The position numbers and the translations under genes were made by a program. A stretch of 64,000 nt of DNA from the NCBI RefSeq assembly GCF_042654365.1, contig NZ_JBHSGG010000048.1:27725-91724 (forward strand). The letters run 5' to 3'. Under the pieces are notes generated by a model. It was not told the DNA's origin and made no database searches. It saw nothing but the letters and a program-made list of their open reading frames with translations. This DNA comes from Coralloluteibacterium thermophilum (lineage in GTDB: Bacteria; Pseudomonadota; Gammaproteobacteria; Xanthomonadales; Xanthomonadaceae). Of the stretch, positions 24,271 to 33,012 are shown one piece after another. Within the stretch, counting starts at the first letter, position 1. Each line of letters starts with the position of its first letter.

Positions 24271-24677
24271 CAGCGCACCACCGGCGTGTCGCCGCCGTCC
24301 GCATGGACGTCGGTGCAGGTGTTGTCCACGCAGGTGCAGCCCGCGACGTCGCGGAAGCCGCACACGCTCATCATGCCGCTCTCCGCGCAGGCGGCCTGCA
24401 CCTGCTCGGGGAAGGTGGGGCTGTCCGCGTTGACGCAGGCGGGGAACTCGCCGCAGCAGTTGCCGACGTTCTTGACCGCGCAGTCGGCATCGGTCTCGCA
24501 GCGGGTATCGACCTCGCCGGGCGCCGCGGTCTTGCCGATGCCGCCGAGCATGCGCCCGGCGTCGTCGGCCGCGGTGGGGGCCGGCGCGGGCGCGGCCGGC
24601 GCGGCACCGGCGTCGTTGAGCGGGCGGGAGCAGGCGCTCGCCGCGAGCAGGACGATGAGAAGCAGGAACAGGCGCAT
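24270..24677 (-). CDS. cysteine-rich lipoprotein of unknown function
   Basis: A 135-residue lipoprotein. The signal peptide MRLFLLLIVLLAASAC ends in a lipobox cysteine at residue 16. An Ala/Pro-rich tether follows, then a domain with about nine cysteines (TRCETDADCAVKNVGNCCGE, FPACVNADS, CAESGMMSVCGFRDVAGCTC, VDNTC). The CxxDxDC-type spacing resembles small disulfide-rich extracellular modules. ATG 24677 was preferred to one 21 bases upstream because GAGG lies at the right distance. It is translationally coupled to the deaminase gene. No function can be named. Confidence 0.8.
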   Translation of the reverse strand: MRLFLLLIVLLAASACSRPLNDAGAAPAAPAPAPTAADDAGRMLGGIGKTAAPGEVDTRCETDADCAVKNVGNCCGEFPACVNADSPTFPEQVQAACAESGMMSVCGFRDVAGCTCVDNTCTDVHADGGDTPVVR

Positions 24678-24772
24678 GCGGGCGGTCCTCGGGAGCATGA
24701 CGTGCGGGCAAGGGTACCCGCCGCCGGGTCGCGGCGGCGGCATCGCGGGCTGGCCCGCGGGAGCGGGGCGCG

Positions 24773-26491
<1,719 letters not shown>

Positions 26492-26786
26492 GCGTGGGTT
26501 CTGCTGGCGGGAGCGCGGGGCGCGGGCGGATCGCACAGTTTAGAGCGTCATGCCGCCGAGGTGAGCGTGGGGCGGCCCGGGGGCGTCGGTGCGGATGCGG
26601 GGCCGACCCGGTCGCGACGGCGGACAGGTTCAATGCCCATCCAGGCGGTCGCGGAGAAACCCGCACCCACGCCGGCGCGCGTCGAGGGCGGACGGCGCCG
26701 GGCGGTGCTCGGCCGGCCGGACGCTCGTCACGCGCGCCCGCCGGCTTCTGCCTATGCTGCACGCAGTTCCCCCGCGGCGGTGAAGC

Positions 26787-27056
26787 ATGCGCGTTGTGTA
26801 CGAGGCGGCCCATCTGATCGACGCCTATCTGGTGCGCGGTGCGCTGGAGGAGGCCGGCATCCCGGTCTTCGTCCGCGGCGAGCACCTCACCGGCGCGATG
26901 GGCGACCTGCCGGTGCTGGGCATGGTCGCGGTGTGCGTGCCCGAATCCGCCTATGGCCGTGCCAGCGCCATCGTGGCGGACGTGGATGCTGCCCTGCGGG
27001 CGGCGGATGCCGATGCGGAGGACGAGCGGCCCGACGGCGGCATGCTCCAGGCGTGA
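26787..27056 (+). CDS. DUF2007 small protein
   Basis: An 89-residue cytoplasmic protein of the DUF2007 (putative signal-transducing) family: a ferredoxin-like fold with MRVVYEAAHLIDAYLVRGAL, EEAGIPVFVRGEHLTGAMGD and LVQ-type pattern VAVCVPESAYGRASAIVADV. GGTGAAGC precedes the ATG. Members often occur as single domains of about 70-90 residues and are suspected sensors or adaptors, without proven partners. It sits 74 bases upstream of msrA and could be co-transcribed with it. Confidence 0.8.
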   Translation: MRVVYEAAHLIDAYLVRGALEEAGIPVFVRGEHLTGAMGDLPVLGMVAVCVPESAYGRASAIVADVDAALRAADADAEDERPDGGMLQA

Positions 27057-27130
27057 GGCCCGGTCGCGCGCCTTGAAGCGGCGCGACGGGACCGCATCTC
27101 GGAGGATCCTGACGACGGCGGAGGTCTTGC

Positions 27131-27802
27131 ATGTTCGAGCGACTCGGCATCGGCGCATTCAAGCAGCGGATGGTCCAGCCGGAGCAGGCCCTGCCCGGGC
27201 GGCCCGATCCGCTGCGGATCGAGCCCATCCACTTCGTCACCGGGCGCCCCATCGTCGGCGACTTCCCCGGCATGGCACGGGTGCAGTTCGGCATGGGCTG
27301 CTTCTGGGGCGCCGAGCGCCTGTTCTGGTCGATCCCCGGGGTGGTGGCGACGGCTGCCGGCTATTCCGGCGGCTACACGCCGAATCCCACCTACGAGGAG
27401 GTGTGCAGCGGCCAGACCGGGCATGCCGAGACCGTGCTGGTCGTGTACGACCCGGCGCAGGTGCCGCTGGAGGCCCTGCTCAAGGTGTTCTGGGAGAACC
27501 ACGACCCGACCCAGGGCATGCGGCAGGGCAACGACGTCGGCACCCAGTACCGCTCGGCGATCTACGTCGACGACGACGCCCAGCGCGCCGTCGCCGAAGC
27601 CTCGCGTGCGGTGTTCCAGGCGCGGCTGCGCGAGGCCGGCTACGGTGCGATCACGACCGAGATCCGCAGTGGCGTGCCGTTCTTCCACGCCGAGACCGCT
27701 CACCAGCAGTACCTGGCGAAGAATCCCAACGGCTATTGCGGCCTCGGCGGCACCGGGGTGAGCTGCCCCGTCGGTATCGGCGTGCCGCGAGAGGAGGAGT
27801 GA
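27131..27802 (+). CDS. msrA: peptide-methionine (S)-S-oxide reductase
   Basis: A 223-residue MsrA that repairs methionine-S-sulfoxide. Catalytic Cys57 is in GMGCFWGAERLF. The recycling cysteines are near the C-terminus (NGYCGLGGTGVSCPVG). YSGGYTPNPTYEEVCSGQTG and WENHDPTQGMRQGNDVGTQY are diagnostic. About 45 residues precede the catalytic core, as in the longer E. coli-type enzyme. The C-terminus PREEE and stop are formed by a purine-rich repeat (GAGGAGGAGTGAGAG). Confidence 0.96.
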   Translation: MFERLGIGAFKQRMVQPEQALPGRPDPLRIEPIHFVTGRPIVGDFPGMARVQFGMGCFWGAERLFWSIPGVVATAAGYSGGYTPNPTYEEVCSGQTGHAETVLVVYDPAQVPLEALLKVFWENHDPTQGMRQGNDVGTQYRSAIYVDDDAQRAVAEASRAVFQARLREAGYGAITTEIRSGVPFFHAETAHQQYLAKNPNGYCGLGGTGVSCPVGIGVPREEE

Positions 27803-27872
27803 GAGCGGAGGAGCGACGAAGGAGAAAGCGCAGTCGCCGCGCTCGCTTCCCGCTCCTTTTCACTCACTTCTC
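27797..27872. repeat. purine-arm/pyrimidine-arm palindrome between msrA and rnk
   Basis: The left arm starts GAGTGAGAGCGGAGGAGCGA and continues purine-rich to 27830. The right arm is GCGCTCGCTTCCCGCTCC, then TTTTCACTCACTTCTC. GAGTGA at 27797-27802 is the last codon and stop of msrA. On the other strand, GAGTGA at 27865-27860 is the last codon and stop of rnk. The two stops are 57 bp apart inside one element. Confidence 0.75.
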
Positions 27873-28264
27873 AGGTTGCGCACGTCGAGCACGCGCAGGC
27901 GCGCGATGCGGCCGCCGGGCAGGGTCCAGTCGATGGACTGGCCGACGCGCAGGCCGAGCAGGGCGCTGCCCACCGGCGCGAGGATGGACACCCGCGCGGG
28001 CGAGCCGTCGACCTCGTGCGGATAGACCAGGGAAAGCTCGCGCTCCTCGCCGCTGGCTTCGTCGCGGAAGCGGGCGGTCGCGTTCATGGTGATGACGTCG
28101 CCGGGCATCTGCTCCGGCTCCAGCACGTCGGCGCGGTCGAGCTCGCGGCGCAGGGCGTCGAGGCCGGGCGTCGTCTGCGGCGCGTTCTCGAGCAGGGCGT
28201 CGAGGCGCTCGAAGTCGATGCTGGAAACGCAGATGGATGGGGGCGGGTGGGCGGGAACGTTCAT
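27860..28264 (-). CDS. rnk: regulator of nucleoside diphosphate kinase (Rnk)
   Basis: A 134-residue GreA/GreB C-terminal-domain protein. The N-terminal part is a short coiled coil (SSIDFERLDALLENAPQTTP and LDALRRELDRADVLEPEQM). The FKBP-like domain shows VITMNATARFRDEASGEERE, LSLVYPHE, VSILAPVGSALLGLRVGQSI and a C-terminal LRVLDVRN. Rnk binds RNA polymerase near the secondary channel. The start ATG 28264 is preceded by GAGAGA. A strong terminator-like hairpin lies 49-81 bases upstream in its leader. Confidence 0.93.
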   Translation of the reverse strand: MNVPAHPPPSICVSSIDFERLDALLENAPQTTPGLDALRRELDRADVLEPEQMPGDVITMNATARFRDEASGEERELSLVYPHEVDGSPARVSILAPVGSALLGLRVGQSIDWTLPGGRIARLRVLDVRNLRSE

Positions 28265-28312
28265 GTCTCTCTCTGCACGGATGGGCGGGGCGGTGGCCCC
28301 GGAGCGGACAAG

Positions 28313-28345
28313 CAAAACGGGCGGCGCGTGGTCCGCGCCGCCCGT
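28313..28345 (-). terminator. terminator-like hairpin in the rnk leader
   Basis: A perfect 12-bp stem ACGGGCGGCGCG (28317-28328) / CGCGCCGCCCGT (28334-28345) with a 5-base loop. Read leftwards, the hairpin is followed by TTTT (complement of 28314-28317). This is the layout of an intrinsic terminator on the minus strand. It lies upstream of rnk, so it could attenuate rnk or end a short RNA that starts between 28345 and apt. Confidence 0.65.
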
Positions 28346-28563
28346 CGTCGCCTGCTTTTGTGCGGACAGTAGCCAATCGGCCTCGGAACCGGCAAGCGGA
28401 CAGAGGGGGGGGCGCCCGTCCGGTTCGATCGCGCCGCCGCGTGCCGGGGAGGGCGTTGCGGATGGCCGTGGATGCGTGCCCGGACCGGGTCGCGCACCGG
28501 CGTTTTTCACACATCGCGTCGCTATGCTGGGCGGCCTCGTCGCCCCGGGACAGTCCCTTGAGC

Positions 28564-29088
28564 ATGTCGACCAACCGCTTCGCCCACCTCCTGCGCGACG
28601 TGCCCGACTTCCCGCGGCCGGGCATCCGCTTCTGCGACATCTCGCCGCTGCTCGCGGACGCGGCGGGGCTGCGGGCGGCGGTGGAGAGCCTGGTGGCCCC
28701 GTGGCGGCCGGCCCCGCCCGACCTCGTGGCGGGCATCGAGTCGCGGGGCTTCATCCTCGGCGCCGCCGCGGCGACGCTGCTCGGCTGCGGCTTCGTCCCG
28801 GTCCGCAAGCCCGGCAAGCTGCCTGCCGAGGTACTGCACGAGACCTATGCGCTGGAATACGGGAGCGACCGTCTCGAAGTGCATGCCGACGCGGCGCGAC
28901 CGGGGCAGCGCGTGCTGCTGGTCGACGACGTGCTCGCGACCGGCGGCACGCTGGCGGCGGCGCGGCGTCTGGTCGAGCGGCTGGGCGCCACGCTCGCCGG
29001 TGCGGCGGTGCTGGTGGAGCTGGAGGGGCTGGGCGGTCGTGCGCGCTGGGCGTCGGACGCGCCGCTCCACGCCGCCCTGGTGCGCTGA
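28564..29088 (+). CDS. apt: adenine phosphoribosyltransferase
   Basis: A 174-residue purine-salvage enzyme making AMP from adenine and PRPP. The PRPP-binding loop is VLLVDDVLATGGTLAAARRL, the adenine site region is GIESRGFILGAA, and FVPVRKPGKLPAEVLHETYA is the flexible loop. ATG 28564 gives MSTNRFAHLLRDVPDFPRPG, the standard N-terminus, although the frame is open another 109 codons upstream. It diverges from rnk. Confidence 0.96.
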   Translation: MSTNRFAHLLRDVPDFPRPGIRFCDISPLLADAAGLRAAVESLVAPWRPAPPDLVAGIESRGFILGAAAATLLGCGFVPVRKPGKLPAEVLHETYALEYGSDRLEVHADAARPGQRVLLVDDVLATGGTLAAARRLVERLGATLAGAAVLVELEGLGGRARWASDAPLHAALVR

Positions 29089-29256
29089 CCTGGAGCGGTC
29101 CCAAGCGTGTGCGGAAGGACGCATCCGGGGCTGCAAGGTCGTCCGAGCGGGCCGTCCTCCGCCGACCTGCGCCTGTAGCCTGCTCCAGCCGGATACGCCG
29201 AACGTCCGGCCTCGGCCATCGACGTTTCGCCTCGGCGCTCTCTACAGCCCGCGCTC

Positions 29257-30189
29257 CTAGGCCGCGGCGCGCGGCGCGCCTGCGCCGGGTGGCTGGAGCA
29301 GGTGGGGCGGGATGCGCCGCAGTTCCTCGGCGAGGGTGCGGAGGAAGCCGTCCAGCGCCGAGCTGCGACGCCAGACCATGCCGATCTGGCGATGCGGCGC
29401 CTCGTCCGCGAAGCGCACCAGCTCCACGCCCGGGGAGTTCGGGACCGGCGGCTGCACGGCCAGCATGGGCAGGAGGGTGATGCCGACGCCGGCCGCGACC
29501 ATCTGCCGCAGCGTCTCCAGGCTGGTGGCGCGGAAGCCGTCGCGCTCGTCGGCGCCCGAGAGGCGGCACACGTCCAGCGCCTGGTCGCGCAGGCAATGGC
29601 CCTCCTCGAGCAGGAGCAGGTGTTCGCGGTCCAGGTCGGACATGCTCAGCGCGCCGCGGCCCGCCAGCGCGTGCTGCTGCGGCACCGCGAGGATGAAGGG
29701 CTCCTCGAACAGCGGTTCGACGTGCAGTTGCTCGTCGTGGACCGGCAGTGCCAGCACGGCCGCGTCCAGGCGCCCCTCGCGCAGCCGGGTGAGGATCTGG
29801 TCGGTCTTCTCCTCGACGAGGAGGAGCTCCAGCCGCGGGAAGCGCGCGCGGATGGCGGGGACGACGTGCGGAAGGAGGTAGGGGCCGAGCGTCGGGAACA
29901 GGCCCAGGCGCACCGTTCCCGCCTCGGGGTCGCGGCTGCGGCGCGCGATCTCGCCCATCTGCTGGACGTCGGCGATGACCTTGCGCGCGCGCTCGGCGAT
30001 CTGCTGGCCCACGGGAGTCAGCATGACGCGCCGCGGCGCGCGCTCGAACAGCGAGACGCCGAGCTCCTCCTCGAGCTTGCGGATCTGCGTGGAGAGCGTC
30101 GGCTGGCTCACGAAGCAGGCTTCGGCGGCGCGGCCGAAGTGCCGGTGTTCGGCGAGCGCGACGAGGTACTTGAGGTCGCGGAAGTTCAT
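29257..30189 (-). CDS. oxyR: hydrogen-peroxide sensor/regulator OxyR
   Basis: A 310-residue LysR-family regulator. The helix-turn-helix is at residues 15-40 (HFGRAAEACFVSQPTLSTQI). The redox pair falls at exactly Cys199 and Cys208 (EEGHCLRDQALDVCRL), as in E. coli OxyR, so disulfide-based peroxide sensing is very likely. It lies 109 bases downstream of ahpF in the same direction, and an OxyR-type operator precedes ahpC. This gives a closed loop in which OxyR drives ahpC-ahpF and possibly its own transcription. Confidence 0.97.
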   Translation of the reverse strand: MNFRDLKYLVALAEHRHFGRAAEACFVSQPTLSTQIRKLEEELGVSLFERAPRRVMLTPVGQQIAERARKVIADVQQMGEIARRSRDPEAGTVRLGLFPTLGPYLLPHVVPAIRARFPRLELLLVEEKTDQILTRLREGRLDAAVLALPVHDEQLHVEPLFEEPFILAVPQQHALAGRGALSMSDLDREHLLLLEEGHCLRDQALDVCRLSGADERDGFRATSLETLRQMVAAGVGITLLPMLAVQPPVPNSPGVELVRFADEAPHRQIGMVWRRSSALDGFLRTLAEELRRIPPHLLQPPGAGAPRAAA

Positions 30190-30231
30190 GTGCCTCCCTC
30201 CGTTGGTGGCCGCGCCGCGCGGTCGCGCGGA

Positions 30232-30282
30232 GGCCGGCGGAGGACGCCCGCATGCATCCCGGGCGGTCCTCCGTCGCCGGCC
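30232..30282. other. long GC-rich hairpin between ahpF and oxyR
   Basis: GGCCGGCG at 30232 pairs with CGCCGGCC ending at 30282. An inner GAGGAC/GTCCTC and GCCCG/CGGGC extend the stem with small bulges. No T run follows on the minus strand. It may slow RNA polymerase or 3' exonucleases and so reduce oxyR relative to ahpF. Confidence 0.55.
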
Positions 30283-30298
30283 CCGCTCGTCCTCCGGA

Positions 30299-31888
30299 TC
30301 AGGCCGCCTGCGCCTCGGCCTGGGCCGGCGCCGAGGTGCGGATCAGGTGGTCGAAGGCGGCCAGCGCGGCCTTGGAGCCCTCGCCCATGGCGATCACGAT
30401 CTGCTTGTACGGCACCGTGGTGGCGTCGCCGGCCGCGAACACGCCCGGCACCGAGGTGCGGCCGTGGGCGTCGACCTCGATCTCGCCACGCGGGGAGAGC
30501 GCCACGGCGCCCTTGAGCCACTCGGTGTTGGGCAGCAGGCCGATCTGCACGAACACGCCTTCCAATTCGATGCGGTGGCTGTCGCCGCCGACGCGGTCGG
30601 TGTAGACGAGCCCGTTGACGCGGCTGCCGTCGCCGGTGACCTCGGTGGTCTGCGCCGAGGTGATCACGCGCACGTTCGGCAGGCTGCGCAGCTTGCGCTG
30701 CAGCACCTCGTCGGCGCGGAGCTTGCTGTCGAACTCCAGCAGGGTCACGTGCTTGACGATGCCGGCCAGGTCGATGGCCGCCTCGACGCCGGAGTTGCCG
30801 CCGCCGATCACCGCCACGCGCTTGCCCTTGAACAGGGGGCCGTCGCAGTGCGGGCAGTAGGCCACGCCCTTGTTGCGGTACTGCTCCTCGCCGGGCACGT
30901 TCATCTGCCGCCAGCGGGCGCCGGTAGCGACGACCACCGTCTTCGCCTTCAGCGTCGCGCCACTGGCGAAGCGCACCTCGTGCAGCCCGCCCTCGGCGGT
31001 GGCCGGGACCAGCGCCTCGGCGCGCTGCAGGTTCATGATGTCGACCTCGTACTCGCGCACGTGCTGCTCCAGCGCGGCGGCGAGCTTCGGGCCCTCGGTC
31101 TCCGGCACCGAGATGAAGTTCTCGATCGCCATGGTGTCGAGCACCTGGCCGCCGAAGCGCTCCGCGGCCACGCCGGTGCGGATGCCCTTGCGCGCCGCGT
31201 AGATGGCGGCCGCGGCGCCCGCGGGGCCACCGCCGACCACGAGCACGTCGAAGGCGGGCTTGGCCGAGAGCCTGGCGGCCTCGCGCTTGGCGGCGCCGGT
31301 ATCCAGGCGCGCCACGATCTCCTCGACGCCCATGCGGCCCTGGCCGAAGTGTTCGCCGTTCAGGAAGATGGTCGGCACCGACATGATCTGACGCTGTTCC
31401 ACTTCGTCCTGGAACAGCGCGCCGTCGATGGCGACATGGGAAATGTTGGGGTTGAGCACCGCCATCAGGTTCAGCGCCTGGACCACGTCCGGGCAGTTCT
31501 GGCACGACAGCGAGAAGTAGGTCTCGAAGCGGTACGGGCCTTCCAGCCCCTTGATCTGTTCGATGACCTCGACGCCGAGCTTGGACGGGTGGCCGCCCAC
31601 CTGGAGCAGGGCCAGCACCAGCGAGGTGAACTCGTGGCCCATCGGCAGTCCCGCGAAGCGGAGGTCGATGTCCTGGCCGGGGGCGCGGATGGCGAACGAG
31701 GGCGTCCGCACATCGCTGCCGCGATGCTCGACCAGGGTGATCTTGTCGGAGAGCGAGACGATGTCCGACAGCAGCGCCGACATCTCGGCCGACTTCTCGC
31801 CGTCGTCCACCGCGGCGACCAGTTCGATCGGCCGCTGGAGCTTCTCGAGGTAGGCCTTGAGCTGGGTCTTGAGGTTGGCGTCCAACAT
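30299..31888 (-). CDS. ahpF: alkyl hydroperoxide reductase subunit F
   Basis: A 529-residue FAD/NADH disulfide reductase that regenerates AhpC. The N-terminal double-thioredoxin-like domain carries Cys129-Cys132 (LSCQNCPDVV). The thioredoxin-reductase-like part has the FAD motif VVGGGPAGAAAAIYAARKG, the redox Cys345-Cys348 (AYCPHCDGP), the NADH motif VIGGGNSGVEAAIDLAG, and the C-terminal FAD motif GVFAAGDATTVPYKQI. It lies 96 bases downstream of ahpC, with a hairpin in the gap. Confidence 0.97.
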   Translation of the reverse strand: MLDANLKTQLKAYLEKLQRPIELVAAVDDGEKSAEMSALLSDIVSLSDKITLVEHRGSDVRTPSFAIRAPGQDIDLRFAGLPMGHEFTSLVLALLQVGGHPSKLGVEVIEQIKGLEGPYRFETYFSLSCQNCPDVVQALNLMAVLNPNISHVAIDGALFQDEVEQRQIMSVPTIFLNGEHFGQGRMGVEEIVARLDTGAAKREAARLSAKPAFDVLVVGGGPAGAAAAIYAARKGIRTGVAAERFGGQVLDTMAIENFISVPETEGPKLAAALEQHVREYEVDIMNLQRAEALVPATAEGGLHEVRFASGATLKAKTVVVATGARWRQMNVPGEEQYRNKGVAYCPHCDGPLFKGKRVAVIGGGNSGVEAAIDLAGIVKHVTLLEFDSKLRADEVLQRKLRSLPNVRVITSAQTTEVTGDGSRVNGLVYTDRVGGDSHRIELEGVFVQIGLLPNTEWLKGAVALSPRGEIEVDAHGRTSVPGVFAAGDATTVPYKQIVIAMGEGSKAALAAFDHLIRTSAPAQAEAQAA

Positions 31889-31937
31889 GCTTTGCTGCTC
31901 CGCAGAAGAGGTAGTCCGCGCGTCACGGTGCCGCGAT

Positions 31938-31965
31938 GGCGTGCCCGGAGCGGTCCGGGCACGCC
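31938..31965. other. perfect hairpin between ahpC and ahpF
   Basis: A 28-base palindrome: 12-bp stem GGCGTGCCCGGA/TCCGGGCACGCC with a 4-base loop. There is no T run, so it is unlikely to be a full intrinsic terminator. It starts 20 bases past the ahpC stop. Such a structure commonly stabilises the upstream mRNA and would give more AhpC than AhpF, which suits their unequal stoichiometry. Confidence 0.7.
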
Positions 31966-31984
31966 ACGCGATCGACGCGGTGAA

Positions 31985-32548
31985 TCAGATCTTGCCGACG
32001 AGGTCCAGCGACGGCGCGAGGGTCTTCTCGCCTTCCTTCCACTTGGCCGGGCAGACCTCGCCCGGGTGCGCGGCGACGTACTGGGCGGCCTTGACCTTGC
32101 GCAGCAGCTCGCCGGCGTCGCGGCCCACGCCCTCGGAGGTGATCTCGACGAGCTGGATCACGCCCTCGGGATCGATCACGAAGGTGCCGCGGTCGGCCAG
32201 ACCCTGGTTCTCGCGCAGGATCTCGAAGTTGCGGCTGATGGTCAGGGTGGGGTCGCCGATCATCGGGAACTGGATCTTGCCGATGGCGGCCGAGGTGTCG
32301 TGCCACGCCTTGTGCGAGAAGTGGGTGTCGGTCGAGACCGAGTAGATCTCCACGCCGATCTTCTTGAACTCCTCGTAGCGCTCGGCCAGATCCTCGAGCT
32401 CGGTCGGGCAGACGAAGGTGAAGTCGGCCGGGTAGAACACGACGACGGACCACTTGCCCTTCAGGTCGGCATCCGTGACCTGGATGAACTCGCCGTTCTG
32501 GAAGGCGGTGGCGGTGAAGGGCTTGACCTGGGTGTTGATCAGGGACAT
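31985..32548 (-). CDS. ahpC: alkyl hydroperoxide reductase subunit C (peroxiredoxin)
   Basis: A 187-residue typical 2-Cys peroxiredoxin that scavenges low levels of H2O2 and organic peroxides. Peroxidatic Cys47 is in PADFTFVCPTELEDL and resolving Cys166 is in HPGEVCPAKW. ATG 32548 has a GAGGA site nine bases upstream. Longer in-frame starts lie in the heptamer array and are artefacts. Its promoter and OxyR operator are at 32594-32659. Confidence 0.98.
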   Translation of the reverse strand: MSLINTQVKPFTATAFQNGEFIQVTDADLKGKWSVVVFYPADFTFVCPTELEDLAERYEEFKKIGVEIYSVSTDTHFSHKAWHDTSAAIGKIQFPMIGDPTLTISRNFEILRENQGLADRGTFVIDPEGVIQLVEITSEGVGRDAGELLRKVKAAQYVAAHPGEVCPAKWKEGEKTLAPSLDLVGKI

Positions 32549-32593
32549 TCGCAATCCTCGTGGATCGTTGGTGGGAGTGGTGCAACGCGGCGC

Positions 32594-32622
32594 ATGGTAG
32601 GCGGCATCTATCGATGTGGCAA
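32594..32622 (-). promoter_or_regulatory. predicted ahpC promoter
   Basis: On the minus strand, TTGCCA (32622-32617) and TACCAT (32599-32594) are separated by exactly 17 bases, a fair sigma-70 match. The OxyR site abuts the -35 element directly upstream, the position expected for an activator contacting RNA polymerase. The start codon is 46 bases downstream of the -10. Confidence 0.65.
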
Positions 32623-32659
32623 ATAGATGGTTGGAATGTGATTGATAGGTTTTGGCTAT
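32623..32659. promoter_or_regulatory. OxyR operator upstream of ahpC
   Basis: The site fits the 37-bp OxyR consensus of four ATAG/CTAT elements. On the minus strand it reads ATAG, 7 bases, CTAT, 7 bases, ATTC, 7 bases, CTAT. Three of the four tetramers are perfect and all spacings are exact. It ends one base before the predicted -35 hexamer of ahpC. The surrounding DNA is locally AT-rich compared with its neighbours. Confidence 0.8.
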
Positions 32660-32679
32660 TTGGTGCGGTGCGGGAGGGG

Positions 32680-32952
32680 AGGCGGGCATGGGGCATGGGG
32701 CATGGGGCGTGGGGCATCGGGCACCCGGGCACGGGGCACGGGGCACGGGGCACGGGGCGTGGGGCGTGGGGCACGGGCATGGGGAATGGGGAATGGGGAA
32801 TGGGGAATGGGGAATGGCCCGAGCCCCGAGCCCCGAAGCCTGGGCCCTAAGTCCTGAGCCCCGAGCCCCAAGCCCAAGCCCAAGCCCCAAGCCCCAAGCC
32901 CCAAGCCCCAAGCCCCAAGCCCCAAGCCCTGAGCCCTGAGCCCTGAGCCCCT
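32680..32952. repeat. two-part heptamer array, G-rich then C-rich, between ahpC and ahpD
   Basis: Between the divergent ahpC and ahpD genes (464-bp gap) lies a G-rich block of about 18-19 tandem units (GGGGCAT, GGGGCGT, GGGGCAC, then five GGGGAAT) at about 32686-32815. A C-rich block of similar length follows (CCCCGAG, CCCCAAG repeated, CCCTGAG repeated) to 32952. The two blocks have opposite strand bias and could pair through GGGGC/GCCCC cores, and the G-rich block has strong G-quadruplex potential. It starts with GGGGAGGCGGGCA, as the array at 38286 does. There are no spacers, so it is not CRISPR. Confidence 0.9.
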
Positions 32953-33012
32953 CGACGCCCGGGGCGGGCGCTGGCACGGTTGGGGAATCCGGACTGACGC
33001 AGGACACATGCA

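Noticed and set aside
32680..32952. CRISPR array or eukaryote-like telomere repeat
   Set aside because: The repeats are 7 bp and directly adjacent, with no spacers and no cas genes. The CCCTAA similarity is partial and the unit is a heptamer inside a circular-type chromosome context.
32953..33012. Sigma-54 promoter for ahpD (TGGCACGGTTGGGG)
   Set aside because: A TGGCAC -24 half is present, but no TTGC follows at the required spacing.
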